DNA from: Lachnospiraceae bacterium MA2020
GTDB lineage: Bacteria; Bacillota; Clostridia; Lachnospirales; Lachnospiraceae
NCBI GenBank assembly: GCA_000746015.1
Contig: JQKK01000007.1
Location: forward strand, 124,001-188,000
DNA: 64,000 bases
Direction: 5' to 3'
The notes below the pieces were generated by a model that did not search any database, was not told the origin of the DNA, and saw only the letters and a program-made list of their open reading frames with translations. This document shows, one piece after another, positions 7,760 through 18,084 of this stretch (position 1 is its first letter; each line of letters begins with the position of its first letter). A program made the position numbers and the translations under genes.

Positions 7760-10124
7760 AAAGAAAAGAAAAAGAAAAAAATCATATGCAGGTCTGTTTT
7801 TCAGTACCTTCATAAAGGTAATGCTTATTTTTGTACTTATCGGTCTTATAGGTGGATGCTTTATTGGAGTGTCATTATACAATAAGTATTATAAGACTTA
7901 TGACAAGGAAGCAAAGGCTGTTGTATATAATGGATCAAGCAAGGATTTTAAGAAAAATGAACCTACATACATTTACGACAGTGAAGGTGATGTAATAGCT
8001 AAGCTCAGAGGTGATGGAGATACAACTTATCTTACATATGACAATATTCCTGAGACTGCGGTAAATGCTTTTATTGCTATCGAGGATAGAACATTCTGGA
8101 CAAATCCGGGATATGATGTTCAGGGTATTATCAGAGTATTAGTAAGATACGTAAAGACAAAAGGTGTTGAGCAGCATGGAGCTTCTACGATAACACAGCA
8201 GCTTGCAAGGAATGTATACCTTACTCAGGAAAAAAAGATTGAAAGAAAAATTAAAGAAATCCTGATTGCAAAGTATTTAAATAAAAAATACTCAAAGAAA
8301 GAGATAATGGAGTATTACATAAATAATGTCTATTTTGCAAATCAGTACTACGGATTGGAAGCAGCTTCAAAGGGATATTTTGGAAAGAAGGCTTCACAGC
8401 TTAGTCTTTCACAGATTGCATATCTTTGCGCTATACCGAACAGACCTGCTTACTATGACCCTATCAAGTATCCAGATCACGCTATCAAAAGACGTGATAA
8501 GATACTTGGAGATATGAAAGAAGAGGGGCTGATATCAGAAAGCGAATATGAGCAGGCTGTAAATGAAACTATTGAGCTTGCAGAGCAGAGAACGGCTGAA
8601 TTAAATGACTATCAGGCTACGTATGCCATGGATTGCGCAGTGCGGTATCTCATGGGCCTTGAGGGATTTGAATTTAAATATCATTTTGACTCAAGTGATG
8701 AGTATGGTGCTTATACTTATGAGTATGAAGACAAGTATGATGAGATAAAAGGTTTACTTCATACTAATGGATATAAGATATACACTACTCTTGACAGTAA
8801 GGCTCAGGATAGTCTTCAGAATGCACTGGATGAAGTACTTTCATTTGATGAAGAAACTAATGCAGAAACAGGAGCGTATGCACTTCAGGGAGCGGTCACA
8901 GCTGTCGATAATATAAATGGTAAGGTAATTGCTGTTGTAGGAGGCAGGACTGATCCAACAGGATCATCATCTACATATACTCTTAACAGAGCTTATCAAA
9001 GTTATAGACAGCCGGGATCAAGTATAAAACCTATAGTAGTTTATACCCCGGCACTTGAGCTTGGCTATGCACCGGGTTCTTTGGTAGAAAACATCGATGT
9101 AAAAAAAGCAAAGACGATGACTGCAATGCAGGCACTTTGCCAGGTAGGTACACCTATGACAATGCGCACTGCCGTTGAAAAGAGCCAAAATGGTTGTGCA
9201 TGGCAGGTATATGCCAATATTACTCCAAGTGTCGGGCTTGCGCACATTACAGAAATGGAGTATCAAAAGATCGTACCGGCTGATTACACACTTGCAACTG
9301 CGCTTGGTGGTTTTACAAATGGCGTGACAACGGTTGAGCAGGCTTCTGCATACTCTACACTTGCAAACCATGGAGTATACCGGGGACAGACATGTATAGC
9401 TTCTATCAAAAATAATAATGATGAAGAATTATATGTTGAGAGTGAGGATAAGCAGGTTTATACTTCAGAAGCAGCTGATACCATGGTTGACATCATGAAA
9501 GGTGTTGTAAAGAATGGTACGGCTAAATCTATGAAATGGTATGATTCGAGCAAGATAGAAGCAGCCGGAAAAACAGGAACTACAAATGGCTCAAAGGATG
9601 GCTGGTTTTGCGGGATAACCCCATATTATAGTGTTGCGGTATGGGTTGGCTATGATTCGCCAAGAGAATTGTCAGGTCTTTATGGAGCATCATATCCGGC
9701 ATCGATATGGAAGGCAGCAATGCTTTCACTTACTGATGGATATGAGGCAAAGTCATTTGAGCTTCCCGGAGCTATGAAGGAGAATGGATACTCTGAAAAA
9801 TATTTACCGGGACGCGAAGGTACAGAAGAACTAATAAGTGGATATACGGTAGCAAACTACCGGCAGGATAGAGAGACCGGTGAAGCGATAAGAGCATGGA
9901 ACGCTCAGTTATCTGCTGCAGTTGACGCGGGAACTCTTACTTCGATTAAATTGGAATGTGACAGACTACTTAATACATTAGTAGATAAAACGTATGCAGC
10001 AATGTTGTTATCTGAAACTAATACGGCATATGCTACAGGATATGCTAATATAGCAGCTCTGACTGTTCCAGCAGTTACACCTGATATTACCGGAGGGGTG
10101 ACCGGTGGGGTTGTAGCTCAATAA
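7752..10124 (+). CDS. Class A penicillin-binding protein (PBP1A type)
   Basis: A 790-residue bifunctional peptidoglycan synthase. It has a short, very basic cytoplasmic tail (KKKRKRKK), one membrane anchor (about 14-42) and a GT51 glycosyltransferase domain with E111 in IAIEDRTFW and the HGASTITQQLARN motif. The transpeptidase domain has S423 and K426 (SxxK in PGSSIKP), SQN (478-480) and KTGT (607-610). All catalytic motifs are intact, so it should polymerise and cross-link murein outside the membrane. The C-terminal 100 residues are low-complexity and Ala/Thr-rich. The start overlaps the arginase-like gene. The order PBP, zinc-ribbon membrane protein, sortase suggests a cell-envelope operon. 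Confidence 0.95.
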   Translation: MAKKKRKRKKSYAGLFFSTFIKVMLIFVLIGLIGGCFIGVSLYNKYYKTYDKEAKAVVYNGSSKDFKKNEPTYIYDSEGDVIAKLRGDGDTTYLTYDNIPETAVNAFIAIEDRTFWTNPGYDVQGIIRVLVRYVKTKGVEQHGASTITQQLARNVYLTQEKKIERKIKEILIAKYLNKKYSKKEIMEYYINNVYFANQYYGLEAASKGYFGKKASQLSLSQIAYLCAIPNRPAYYDPIKYPDHAIKRRDKILGDMKEEGLISESEYEQAVNETIELAEQRTAELNDYQATYAMDCAVRYLMGLEGFEFKYHFDSSDEYGAYTYEYEDKYDEIKGLLHTNGYKIYTTLDSKAQDSLQNALDEVLSFDEETNAETGAYALQGAVTAVDNINGKVIAVVGGRTDPTGSSSTYTLNRAYQSYRQPGSSIKPIVVYTPALELGYAPGSLVENIDVKKAKTMTAMQALCQVGTPMTMRTAVEKSQNGCAWQVYANITPSVGLAHITEMEYQKIVPADYTLATALGGFTNGVTTVEQASAYSTLANHGVYRGQTCIASIKNNNDEELYVESEDKQVYTSEAADTMVDIMKGVVKNGTAKSMKWYDSSKIEAAGKTGTTNGSKDGWFCGITPYYSVAVWVGYDSPRELSGLYGASYPASIWKAAMLSLTDGYEAKSFELPGAMKENGYSEKYLPGREGTEELISGYTVANYRQDRETGEAIRAWNAQLSAAVDAGTLTSIKLECDRLLNTLVDKTYAAMLLSETNTAYATGYANIAALTVPAVTPDITGGVTGGVVAQ

Positions 10125-10159
10125 CGTTCTTTAAGCAAGGATGCGAAAGGAGAATGCTT

Positions 10160-10609
10160 ATGAGAAAATTAAATAGGATGGTTATGCAAATGATGACAGG
10201 AAGATATGGCACCGACCGCTTCACAAGCTTTTTAATGGGCTTTGCGGTATCGATGATGTTCGGAGCCATATTTTCTAGAAGCTTTACATTGATCCTTATT
10301 TTTGAAATATTGATGTCTTTAACGATCTGTTATTGTCTTTACCGTATGTTTTCTACAAATCATGCAAGAAGAGCAGGAGAAAACCTGATCTACTTGAAGT
10401 ATAGAACTAAGGTAAAGTGCTTATTTGAGCGTTTTAATCATAAGTTTTCTGAATGGTGGAAGATCATTAATAATATTGATGATCCTGATGTGCCATACAG
10501 GATATTTATCTGCCCAAAGTGCAGGCAAAAGATAAGGGTACCGAAGGGGAAAGGTAAGATTGCAATAAAATGCCCTAAGTGCAGTAAAGAATTTATCAAA
10601 AAGACTTGA
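10160..10609 (+). CDS. Small membrane protein with C-terminal zinc ribbon
   Basis: A 149-residue protein of unknown function. Two hydrophobic segments (about residues 24-45 and 46-62) suggest a membrane hairpin. The C-terminus carries CPKC and a second CPKC about 20 residues later, a rubredoxin-like zinc ribbon likely facing the cytoplasm. ATG 10160 is preferred to ATG 10154 because the AAAGGAG sequence is 8 nt from the former and too close to the latter. It lies 35 nt after the PBP gene and 25 nt before the sortase gene, so it is probably in the same operon. I recognise no named family beyond the ribbon. Confidence 0.75.
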   Translation: MRKLNRMVMQMMTGRYGTDRFTSFLMGFAVSMMFGAIFSRSFTLILIFEILMSLTICYCLYRMFSTNHARRAGENLIYLKYRTKVKCLFERFNHKFSEWWKIINNIDDPDVPYRIFICPKCRQKIRVPKGKGKIAIKCPKCSKEFIKKT

Positions 10610-10634
10610 TAGAAATGTCGGTGGGGGTTATTCT

Positions 10635-11447
10635 ATGGAGAAGAGAACGCTGGCTCGTGCAATCTGCCTTATCATAGCTATTGGGTGCTTTGGTTATATA
10701 GGTTTTTATACCTATCAGAAAAATCGCACAGCGAAAAAGTTTGATGCTCTGTCAGAAATCAATACGTATAATTTTGATAATGATGAACCAATTTCTACTA
10801 CTGTAGAGATCAAGAAAGGTGGCAAGAGTGGATCAAGCTCTGAAAAAAAGTTATTTGTACTAAAACAATATAGAGGAATATATAAGAAAAATCCTAATTT
10901 CATCGGATGGTTAAAAATTGATGATACTAAGATAGATCTGCCGGTTATGAAGTCAACTACCGGCAATGGTCAATATTATCTGGATCATAATTTTAATCAG
11001 CAGGAAGACAGAAACGGTACTCTCTTTATGGATGATGCATGTGATGTTGTTGAGCCATCTGAGAATTGGATAATTTATGGTCATAATATGCATTCGGGAG
11101 AGATGTTTGGAGACCTTGATAAGTATAAATCAAAGGATTTCTGCGATAAGCATCCCTATGTGCAATTTGATACAATATATGAGACCGGTCTTTATCAGGT
11201 CATGTTTGCGTTTCAGGCTCATGTTTATACTGAGGCTGAAGTTGCATTTAAGTATTATCAGTTTATAAATCCTGCATCAGATGCAGAATTTAATTCTGGA
11301 ATGCAGGAGATGAGGAACTCGTCGTTGTATGATACAGGAGTAGATGCTGTTTATGGTGACAGACTGCTTTTATTATCTACATGTGATTATGATGAAGCTA
11401 ACGGCAGATTTGTTGTAGTCTGCGTTAGGAAGGATGTATTGAAATGA
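10635..11447 (+). CDS. srtB: Class B sortase
   Basis: A 270-residue membrane-anchored transpeptidase that attaches surface proteins to the cell wall. An N-terminal signal anchor (about 8-27) is followed by a variable linker and the sortase barrel. The catalytic residues are H150 (IIYGHNM), C250 (LLLSTCDY) and R258 (GRFVVV), and the insertion between the His and Cys strands is typical of class B. GGGGG before ATG 10635 serves as ribosome site. The stop overlaps the metH start (ATGA), an odd functional pairing. No protein with an obvious C-terminal sorting signal is encoded in the window, so its substrates are elsewhere. Confidence 0.9.
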   Translation: MEKRTLARAICLIIAIGCFGYIGFYTYQKNRTAKKFDALSEINTYNFDNDEPISTTVEIKKGGKSGSSSEKKLFVLKQYRGIYKKNPNFIGWLKIDDTKIDLPVMKSTTGNGQYYLDHNFNQQEDRNGTLFMDDACDVVEPSENWIIYGHNMHSGEMFGDLDKYKSKDFCDKHPYVQFDTIYETGLYQVMFAFQAHVYTEAEVAFKYYQFINPASDAEFNSGMQEMRNSSLYDTGVDAVYGDRLLLLSTCDYDEANGRFVVVCVRKDVLK

Positions 11448-14020
11448 CTAGAAATGAATTTCTTGAACTTACTGAAGGCAGTTTAATCTACCTCGATGGC
11501 GCTACCGGTTCCAATCTTCAAAAAGCCGGCATGCCCATCGGGGTTTGTCCTGATTTATGGATCAGCGAAAATCCAGAAGCACTGATCAATCTTCAGCTTG
11601 ATTTCCTGAGGGCTGGAACAAGGATCGTTTATTCTCCGACCTTTACTGCAAACCGTATCAAGCTTGCAGAATTCCAATTAGAAAATCGTTTAGAAGAATT
11701 AAATACTACTCTTGTTGGCTTGTCTAAAGAGGCGATCAGACGCTTTAGGGAAGAAAATCCTGATGCGCCAAAGTGCTATGTTGCAGGTGATATCACCATG
11801 ACTGGCGTACAGCTCAAACCTGCAGGACCTATGGAGTTTGAAGAACTTATAGATATATATAAGCAGCAGATAAAAGCTCTTGAAAAAGCAGGTGCGGATC
11901 TGATAGTTGTTGAGACTATGATGAGCCTTGCAGAGACCAGAGCGGCAGTAATTGCATGCAAAGAAGTGTCAGATCTTCCGATCATTGCCACAATGACATT
12001 TGAGGGAGACGGCAGAAGCCTTTTTGGAACCGATCCTGTTACCGCGCTTATTACACTTCAATCGCTTGGAGTATCTGCCTTTGGAGCAAACTGTTCGACC
12101 GGACCGGATAAGATGATACCGCTTGTCAAGAATATGAGCAAATATGCTAATATCCCGATAATATGCAAGCCTAATGCCGGTCTTCCGGAACTTGATGAAA
12201 ATGGTAACACTGTGTATAACGTTACTCCGGAAGATTTTGGAAAAATGATGATCGATGTTGTCAATGCCGGTGCATCTATCGTGGGAGGATGCTGTGGAAC
12301 AACACCAGATCATATAGCCGAGCTTGTAAAAGCAACCAGGGAAATGAAGCCGGTTGAAGTTCAAAAGGAAGATGTATATGCACTTACTTCCGAAAGGCTT
12401 ACACATACATTTGGACTTAGTGACAGATTTTTCATCGTAGGAGAGAGAATTAATCCTACAGGAAAAAAGGCTCTTCAGGCTGAGCTCAGAGAAGGAAAGT
12501 TTGACATTGTCAACGATTTTGCTGAAGCTCAGGAAAAGAACGGAGCTAAAGTTCTCGATGTAAACATGGGAATGAGCGGAGTTGATGAAGGTGAGCTGAT
12601 GCTTAAGGCTATAGAGGAAATATCCGGTATTACAAAGCTTCCTTTGTCAATCGATACAAGTCACGTTGAAATAATGGAAAAAGCTCTTAGAAATTATCAT
12701 GGAAGAGCTCTGATGAATTCTATATCTCTTGAAAGTGCCAAGTGTGAGCCTATGCTCAGACTTGCAAAGAAATATGGCGCTGCTTTTGTTCTTCTTCCTT
12801 TGTCCGATGAGGGTATTCCAAAGGATTTTGAAGAGAAAAAACACTGCATAAAAGGTGTCTTGGATAAGGCATTGGAAATTGGACTTACCAAGAAGGATAT
12901 AGTAGTTGATGGTCTTGTTGGAACTGTAGGTGCTGACAGCAGTGCAGCACTTCAGGTAATAGAGACGATTAAATATTGTAAGGAAGAGCTCGGGCTCGCA
13001 ACTATATGCGGACTTTCAAATATTTCATTTGGTCTTCCTGAAAGAATTTTTGTAAATACAGCTTTTTTGACACTTTCCATTCAAGCAGGACTTACAATGG
13101 CTATAGCCAATCCAAATCAGGACATGCTTGTGACAGCTGCGCTTGCTACAGATCTTTTGCTTAATAAAGATGGTGCAGATCTTCCTTATATCGATAGGAT
13201 GAATGATTATAAAGAAGAACATGCGGATGATGTGGTTGTAAAGAAAGATGACATTGCAGACTTGCTTGATGCAGCGTCTGGTCTTGCAAAGGCTGCAGGT
13301 AAGGATTTTTTTAAGGGAAGGAAGGTGTCTGGTGCGTCTGGCAGGAAAAAGGCATCTTCCGAAAAATCAAATAAAACTGGTTCAAGCGGTGAACAAGATG
13401 CTATATTTCAGGCTGTACTAAAAGGTAAGAGGGAACAGATCGTAGATGCAGTAGATGCTTCTATAGCTGCAGGCAGAAGTGCAGATGATATCTTAAATGT
13501 TTCTTTACTGCCGGCAATAAATGAGGTTGGTGTTCTTTTTGATAAGAAGAAGTACTTTTTGCCTCAGCTTATAGCCAGTGGTGAGGCTATGAAGAACGCT
13601 GTTACACGTATAGAACCGCTTCTTATGGCAGGACGGGACAGCTCTGAACAGATGCCGGTGGTTGTTATAGCAACAGTTAAAGGTGATATCCATGACATTG
13701 GTAAAAATCTTGTAGTACTTATGATGAAGAATTACGGATTTGAAGTACATGATCTTGGAAAAGATGTTCCGAAAGAGGATATCGTAAAGGCTGCCAAGGA
13801 ACATAATGCTGATATTATCGCATTGTCTGCACTCATGACTACTACGATGCGTGAAATGAAAAATGTCATAGACTATGCGCATGAAGAAGGACTCGACTGT
13901 CATTTCATGATAGGCGGGGCTGTAATTACGCCTGAATATGCAGATGAGATTCATGCAACATATTCGTCTGATGCAGCTGATGCTGTGAGAGTTGCAAAGC
14001 AATTACTTAATGTTTCATAA
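11444..14020 (+). CDS. metH: Cobalamin-dependent methionine synthase, lacking the reactivation domain
   Basis: An 858-residue MetH that transfers the methyl group of methyltetrahydrofolate through cobalamin to homocysteine. Order: homocysteine/zinc domain (zinc ligands C217, C283, C284 in ANCSTG and GGCCGTT), pterin-binding domain (from about 320, ERINPTGKKAL), a Lys/Ser/Gly-rich linker (about 620-650), helical cap and cobalamin-binding domain with D748-H750-G753 (DIHDIGKN). The protein stops after this domain, whereas the E. coli enzyme (about 1,230 residues) continues into an S-adenosylmethionine-binding reactivation domain. In clostridia such short forms usually rely on a separate reactivation protein, which I do not see in the window. 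It overlaps the sortase gene by 4 nt. Confidence 0.93.
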   Translation: MTRNEFLELTEGSLIYLDGATGSNLQKAGMPIGVCPDLWISENPEALINLQLDFLRAGTRIVYSPTFTANRIKLAEFQLENRLEELNTTLVGLSKEAIRRFREENPDAPKCYVAGDITMTGVQLKPAGPMEFEELIDIYKQQIKALEKAGADLIVVETMMSLAETRAAVIACKEVSDLPIIATMTFEGDGRSLFGTDPVTALITLQSLGVSAFGANCSTGPDKMIPLVKNMSKYANIPIICKPNAGLPELDENGNTVYNVTPEDFGKMMIDVVNAGASIVGGCCGTTPDHIAELVKATREMKPVEVQKEDVYALTSERLTHTFGLSDRFFIVGERINPTGKKALQAELREGKFDIVNDFAEAQEKNGAKVLDVNMGMSGVDEGELMLKAIEEISGITKLPLSIDTSHVEIMEKALRNYHGRALMNSISLESAKCEPMLRLAKKYGAAFVLLPLSDEGIPKDFEEKKHCIKGVLDKALEIGLTKKDIVVDGLVGTVGADSSAALQVIETIKYCKEELGLATICGLSNISFGLPERIFVNTAFLTLSIQAGLTMAIANPNQDMLVTAALATDLLLNKDGADLPYIDRMNDYKEEHADDVVVKKDDIADLLDAASGLAKAAGKDFFKGRKVSGASGRKKASSEKSNKTGSSGEQDAIFQAVLKGKREQIVDAVDASIAAGRSADDILNVSLLPAINEVGVLFDKKKYFLPQLIASGEAMKNAVTRIEPLLMAGRDSSEQMPVVVIATVKGDIHDIGKNLVVLMMKNYGFEVHDLGKDVPKEDIVKAAKEHNADIIALSALMTTTMREMKNVIDYAHEEGLDCHFMIGGAVITPEYADEIHATYSSDAADAVRVAKQLLNVS

Positions 14021-14053
14021 CGTATAAATAATTTTTGGGAGGATCTTTAGTTA

Positions 14054-15685
14054 ATGATAGGTGCAGACGCAATCGTAAAGTGCCTCGAAAAAGAAGGCGT
14101 TGATACAGTATTTGGCTATTCCGGAGTTGCAATAGACCCTTTTTGGAATAGTATTTTAGAGACAGATATCAAGACTGTTCTCGTGCGTACAGAGCAAAAT
14201 GCAGCTCATGCTGCCAGTGGATATGCACGTACACGTGGAAAGGTAGGAGTATGCGCTGTGACAAGTGGTCCCGGCGCTACAAACCTTTTGACGGGTATAG
14301 CCACGGCTTATTCTGACTCTATTCCGCTTGTCTGTTTTACAGGACAGGTTGATTCTGAGCTTATCGGTTCAGATGTATTTCAGGAGGCTGATGTTATCGG
14401 AGCCGCTGAATCATTTGTTAAGTACAGTTATCTTGTTCGAAATGTAAAAGATATTCCACGTATTATTCATGAAGCTTTCTATATAGCAAGTACCGGAAGA
14501 CGTGGGCCGGTGCTTATTGATCTGCCTGCCGATATACAGCTTTCTCGTATCGGTGATTTCACTTATCCTACTGAGCCGCCAAAGCTCAGAACTTATAAGC
14601 CTACAGTAAAAGGTAATACACTTCAGATAAAAAAGGTTATAAAAGTGCTTGAAAACGCCAAGAAACCACTTGTTTGTGTTGGTGGAGGTGTTCATCTTTC
14701 AGGCGCTAAAAATGAGTTACAGAAATTTGTTGAGAAGCATAGATTGCCTGTAGTTTCAACAATGATGGGCCTTGGAATACTCCCGACTGAGCACCCTATG
14801 TACTATGGAATGGTTGGAAATAATGGTGCAGTTACAGCTAATCATGCCATGAAGGAATGTGATGTCCTCCTGATGGTGGGAGCACGAGTTGCAGACAGAG
14901 CTGTATCTGCTCCGGATCTTACATTTGAAGGAAAAGTCCTTATCCATATGGATGTGGATCCTGCGGAAATAGGCAAGAATGTTGGTCCGACTATACCTAT
15001 TGTCGGTGACGCAAAGCATATCTTTGAAGAGTTCATGGGACAGTCTTTCTATTGCTCACATGAAGAATGGATAGCATCTCTTAATAATTATAAAATGGAT
15101 TTGAAGATAGAAAGACCTGAGGCAAAAGGCTTTGTGGACTCTCCGAAATTTATAAAAATGTTATCCGGAAAAATGAAGGATGATGCTATTTATGTAGCTG
15201 ATGTCGGTCAAAATCAGTTGTTTTCTTGTCAAAATGCAATAATTCGCGAAGGTAAATTTTTTACTTCAGGTGGTATGGGAACAATGGGATATTCTATTCC
15301 GGCTGCAATTGGTGCAAAGCTTGCAGATCCTGAAAGACAGGTGGTTGCAGTATGCGGTGATGGAGCTTTTCAGATGTCAATGATGGAGCTTGCTACAATG
15401 AATCAGTATAAATCACCGATAAAACTTGTAGTTATGCGCAATCATTATCTTGGTCTGGTACGAGAGCATCAGCACTTTGTATATCATGATGATTACAGTA
15501 TGGTTGATCTCGGGTTCGATCCAGACCTTGAGATGCTTTCGAAGGCATATCACGTTAAGTATATTAGATGTGAAAATATGGAAGGCATGGAAGAAAAAAT
15601 CGATGATTTCCTTACAGGAGATGAAGCCTGCATTATGGAAGTACTCAACGATCCTATGGAAACTGTTGCTGTAAAGAAAGCATAA
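14054..15685 (+). CDS. ilvB: Acetolactate synthase large subunit
   Basis: A 543-residue thiamine-diphosphate enzyme making acetolactate/acetohydroxybutyrate, the first common step of valine, leucine and isoleucine synthesis. The N-terminal domain carries the catalytic Glu E47 (VRTEQNAAHAA), the middle domain the FAD-binding region, and the C-terminal domain the TPP/Mg motif beginning GDGAFQ (about 434) and ending in N about 28 residues later. It is slightly shorter than typical IlvB (about 560-590). GGGAGG precedes ATG 14054 by 11 nt. The adjacent small-subunit gene supports the acetolactate synthase assignment over other TPP enzymes. No T-box or leader attenuator is visible in the 33-nt gap after metH. 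Confidence 0.92.
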   Translation: MIGADAIVKCLEKEGVDTVFGYSGVAIDPFWNSILETDIKTVLVRTEQNAAHAASGYARTRGKVGVCAVTSGPGATNLLTGIATAYSDSIPLVCFTGQVDSELIGSDVFQEADVIGAAESFVKYSYLVRNVKDIPRIIHEAFYIASTGRRGPVLIDLPADIQLSRIGDFTYPTEPPKLRTYKPTVKGNTLQIKKVIKVLENAKKPLVCVGGGVHLSGAKNELQKFVEKHRLPVVSTMMGLGILPTEHPMYYGMVGNNGAVTANHAMKECDVLLMVGARVADRAVSAPDLTFEGKVLIHMDVDPAEIGKNVGPTIPIVGDAKHIFEEFMGQSFYCSHEEWIASLNNYKMDLKIERPEAKGFVDSPKFIKMLSGKMKDDAIYVADVGQNQLFSCQNAIIREGKFFTSGGMGTMGYSIPAAIGAKLADPERQVVAVCGDGAFQMSMMELATMNQYKSPIKLVVMRNHYLGLVREHQHFVYHDDYSMVDLGFDPDLEMLSKAYHVKYIRCENMEGMEEKIDDFLTGDEACIMEVLNDPMETVAVKKA

Positions 15686-15701
15686 GGAGGGCGTGACATA
15701 A

Positions 15702-16190
15702 ATGAATATGAAAAAGATATATTCGGTACTTGTAGAAAACCGCTCTGGTGTGCTTTCTAAGGTATCGGGACTTTTCGCAAGGAGAAGTTTCAATATTGAT
15801 TCACTTGCCGTTGGCGAGACTGAAAATAAAGATATTTCATGTATGACCATTGTTTCAAGTGGTGATGAAAGAACTCTCGAACAGATTGAAAAGCAGTTAA
15901 ATAAAAAGCTTGATGTCATTAAGATAAAAACTTTTGAAGAACAGATGTCTGTCAGCAGAGAGCTGATGTTAATAAAAGTCAAGTATAATAAGTCAAACAG
16001 ACGTGAGATCATGGAGACATGCGAGGCTATGAAGGCTGATATTGTCGATATGTCAAAAAGCTTTATGATAATTCAGATATGTGATACTCCTGAGCGTACA
16101 GACCTTATGATTAAGCTTTTGTCAGGTATTTCTATTGTAGAAATGGCTCGTACAGGAACCTTGGCTCTTCAAAAATGTATTTATCAATAA
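15702..16190 (+). CDS. ilvN: Acetolactate synthase small (regulatory) subunit, copy 1
   Basis: A 162-residue regulatory subunit. The N-terminal ACT domain (YSVLVENRSGVLSKVSGLFARR, here quoted in pieces: NRSGVLSKVSGLF) would bind valine for feedback control, and the C-terminal ALS_ss_C domain follows (RELMLIKVK, TGTLALQ). AAGGAGGG lies upstream and the gene starts 16 nt after ilvB, so it is the partner expressed with IlvB. An in-frame ATG at 15708 is a possible alternative. A weak terminator separates it from a second, diverged small-subunit gene. Confidence 0.92.
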   Translation: MNMKKIYSVLVENRSGVLSKVSGLFARRSFNIDSLAVGETENKDISCMTIVSSGDERTLEQIEKQLNKKLDVIKIKTFEEQMSVSRELMLIKVKYNKSNRREIMETCEAMKADIVDMSKSFMIIQICDTPERTDLMIKLLSGISIVEMARTGTLALQKCIYQ

Positions 16191-16196
16191 TACAGT

Positions 16197-16225
16197 TGTT
16201 TTTCTGAGGAAAACAGAAGTTTTTT
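16197..16225 (+). terminator. Probable terminator after first ilvN
   Basis: A 7-bp stem TGTTTTT / GAAAACA with loop CTGAG is followed after a few bases by TTTTTT (16220-16225). The stem is weak and AT-rich. Confidence 0.4.
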
Positions 16226-16258
16226 AATATTGGTTGCGTACAATGTTAAAATTAGTCG

Positions 16259-16287
16259 TTGACAAAATTCGATTCGAGGCTTATATT
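16259..16287 (+). promoter_or_regulatory. Consensus sigma-70 promoter for second ilvN and ilvC
   Basis: Perfect TTGACA (16259-16264), 17-nt spacer, TATATT (16282-16287). The predicted start is near 16294, giving a leader of about 50 nt before ATG 16347. This separates the second small subunit and ilvC from ilvBN transcription. Confidence 0.75.
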
Positions 16288-16346
16288 ATCATTTATATAC
16301 TGTTATAAGTTAAAACATTAAAGCGTTGAAAGGTTGAAAAGATAAA

Positions 16347-16847
16347 ATGCATAAAAAAGTTTTTCAGCTTATAGTAGATAATACATCTGGTGTACTTAGC
16401 CGTATCGCAGGTCTATTTTCAAGGCGTGGTTATAATATCCATTCAATTACAGCAGGTGTGACAGCAGATCCAAGATTTACCCGTATTACTATTGTTACAG
16501 AAGGCGACGATGAAATACTTGAGCAGATTGAGAAACAGCTTAGAAAGCTTGTAGATGTCAGAGATATCAGAGAGCTTGTTCCTGATAATTCGGTTTACAG
16601 AGAGCTTTGCATGATAAAGGTAGAAGTTGATGCCGTTAAGCGTCAGGGTATTATTTCGATCGCAGATATATTTAGGGCAAAGATAATTGATGTTTCTGCT
16701 GATTCTCTTATGATCGAGATGACCGGTGATCAGAGCAAGATTGATGCATTTATAGCGCTTCTTGGTGACTATCGTATCCTTGAGATAGCACGTACCGGTA
16801 TTGCAGGCCTCCAAAGAGGTACAGACGGAGTAGTCTGGTTTGATTAA
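16347..16847 (+). CDS. ilvN: Acetolactate synthase small-subunit paralogue, copy 2
   Basis: A 166-residue ACT-domain protein of the IlvH/IlvN family: NTSGVLSRIAGLFSRR in the ACT domain, LEQIEKQLRK at its end, and a C-terminal domain starting RELCMIKVE and ending with ARTGIAGLQRG. It clearly resembles the first copy but differs at many positions, so it is an old duplication, not a recent one. Its own TTGACA/TATATT promoter and position 52 nt before ilvC suggest expression with ilvC. It may regulate the same IlvB differently or serve another large subunit elsewhere. The ribosome site (GAAAGG) is weak. Confidence 0.9.
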   Translation: MHKKVFQLIVDNTSGVLSRIAGLFSRRGYNIHSITAGVTADPRFTRITIVTEGDDEILEQIEKQLRKLVDVRDIRELVPDNSVYRELCMIKVEVDAVKRQGIISIADIFRAKIIDVSADSLMIEMTGDQSKIDAFIALLGDYRILEIARTGIAGLQRGTDGVVWFD

Positions 16848-16896
16848 GATATAACATAATTGTTATAAATATATTTACTTAAGATAAGGAGATTAA

Positions 16897-17931
<1,035 letters not shown>

Positions 17932-17971
17932 TAATTCTGTATACTTTTACAAACAATAGTTTGCGATTAAA

Positions 17972-18007
17972 AGCCACATGTGATAGAATGAATCATGTGT
18001 GGCTTTT
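17972..18007 (+). terminator. Terminator after ilvC
   Basis: A 12-bp stem (17972-17983 / 17993-18004, two G-U pairs) is followed directly by TTTT. It lies upstream of the chosen uppP start and argues against translation from ATG 17995. Confidence 0.8.
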
Positions 18008-18084
18008 ACTATGCAATGAAAGATCATATTTTCTTCCATTGTAAAAGTAAATTATACGTAATTATAATTCGGAGGCGAAGTAAC

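Noticed and set aside
15413-16012. 199-codon open frame antisense to ilvB/ilvN
   Set aside because: It is the reverse image of two conserved genes, with low-complexity Phe/Ser-rich translation and no ribosome site.
17995-18084. Longer N-terminus for UppP starting at ATG 17995
   Set aside because: It would run through the ilvC terminator, has no ribosome site, and adds residues unlike the family; TTG 18085 has GGAGG at the right distance.
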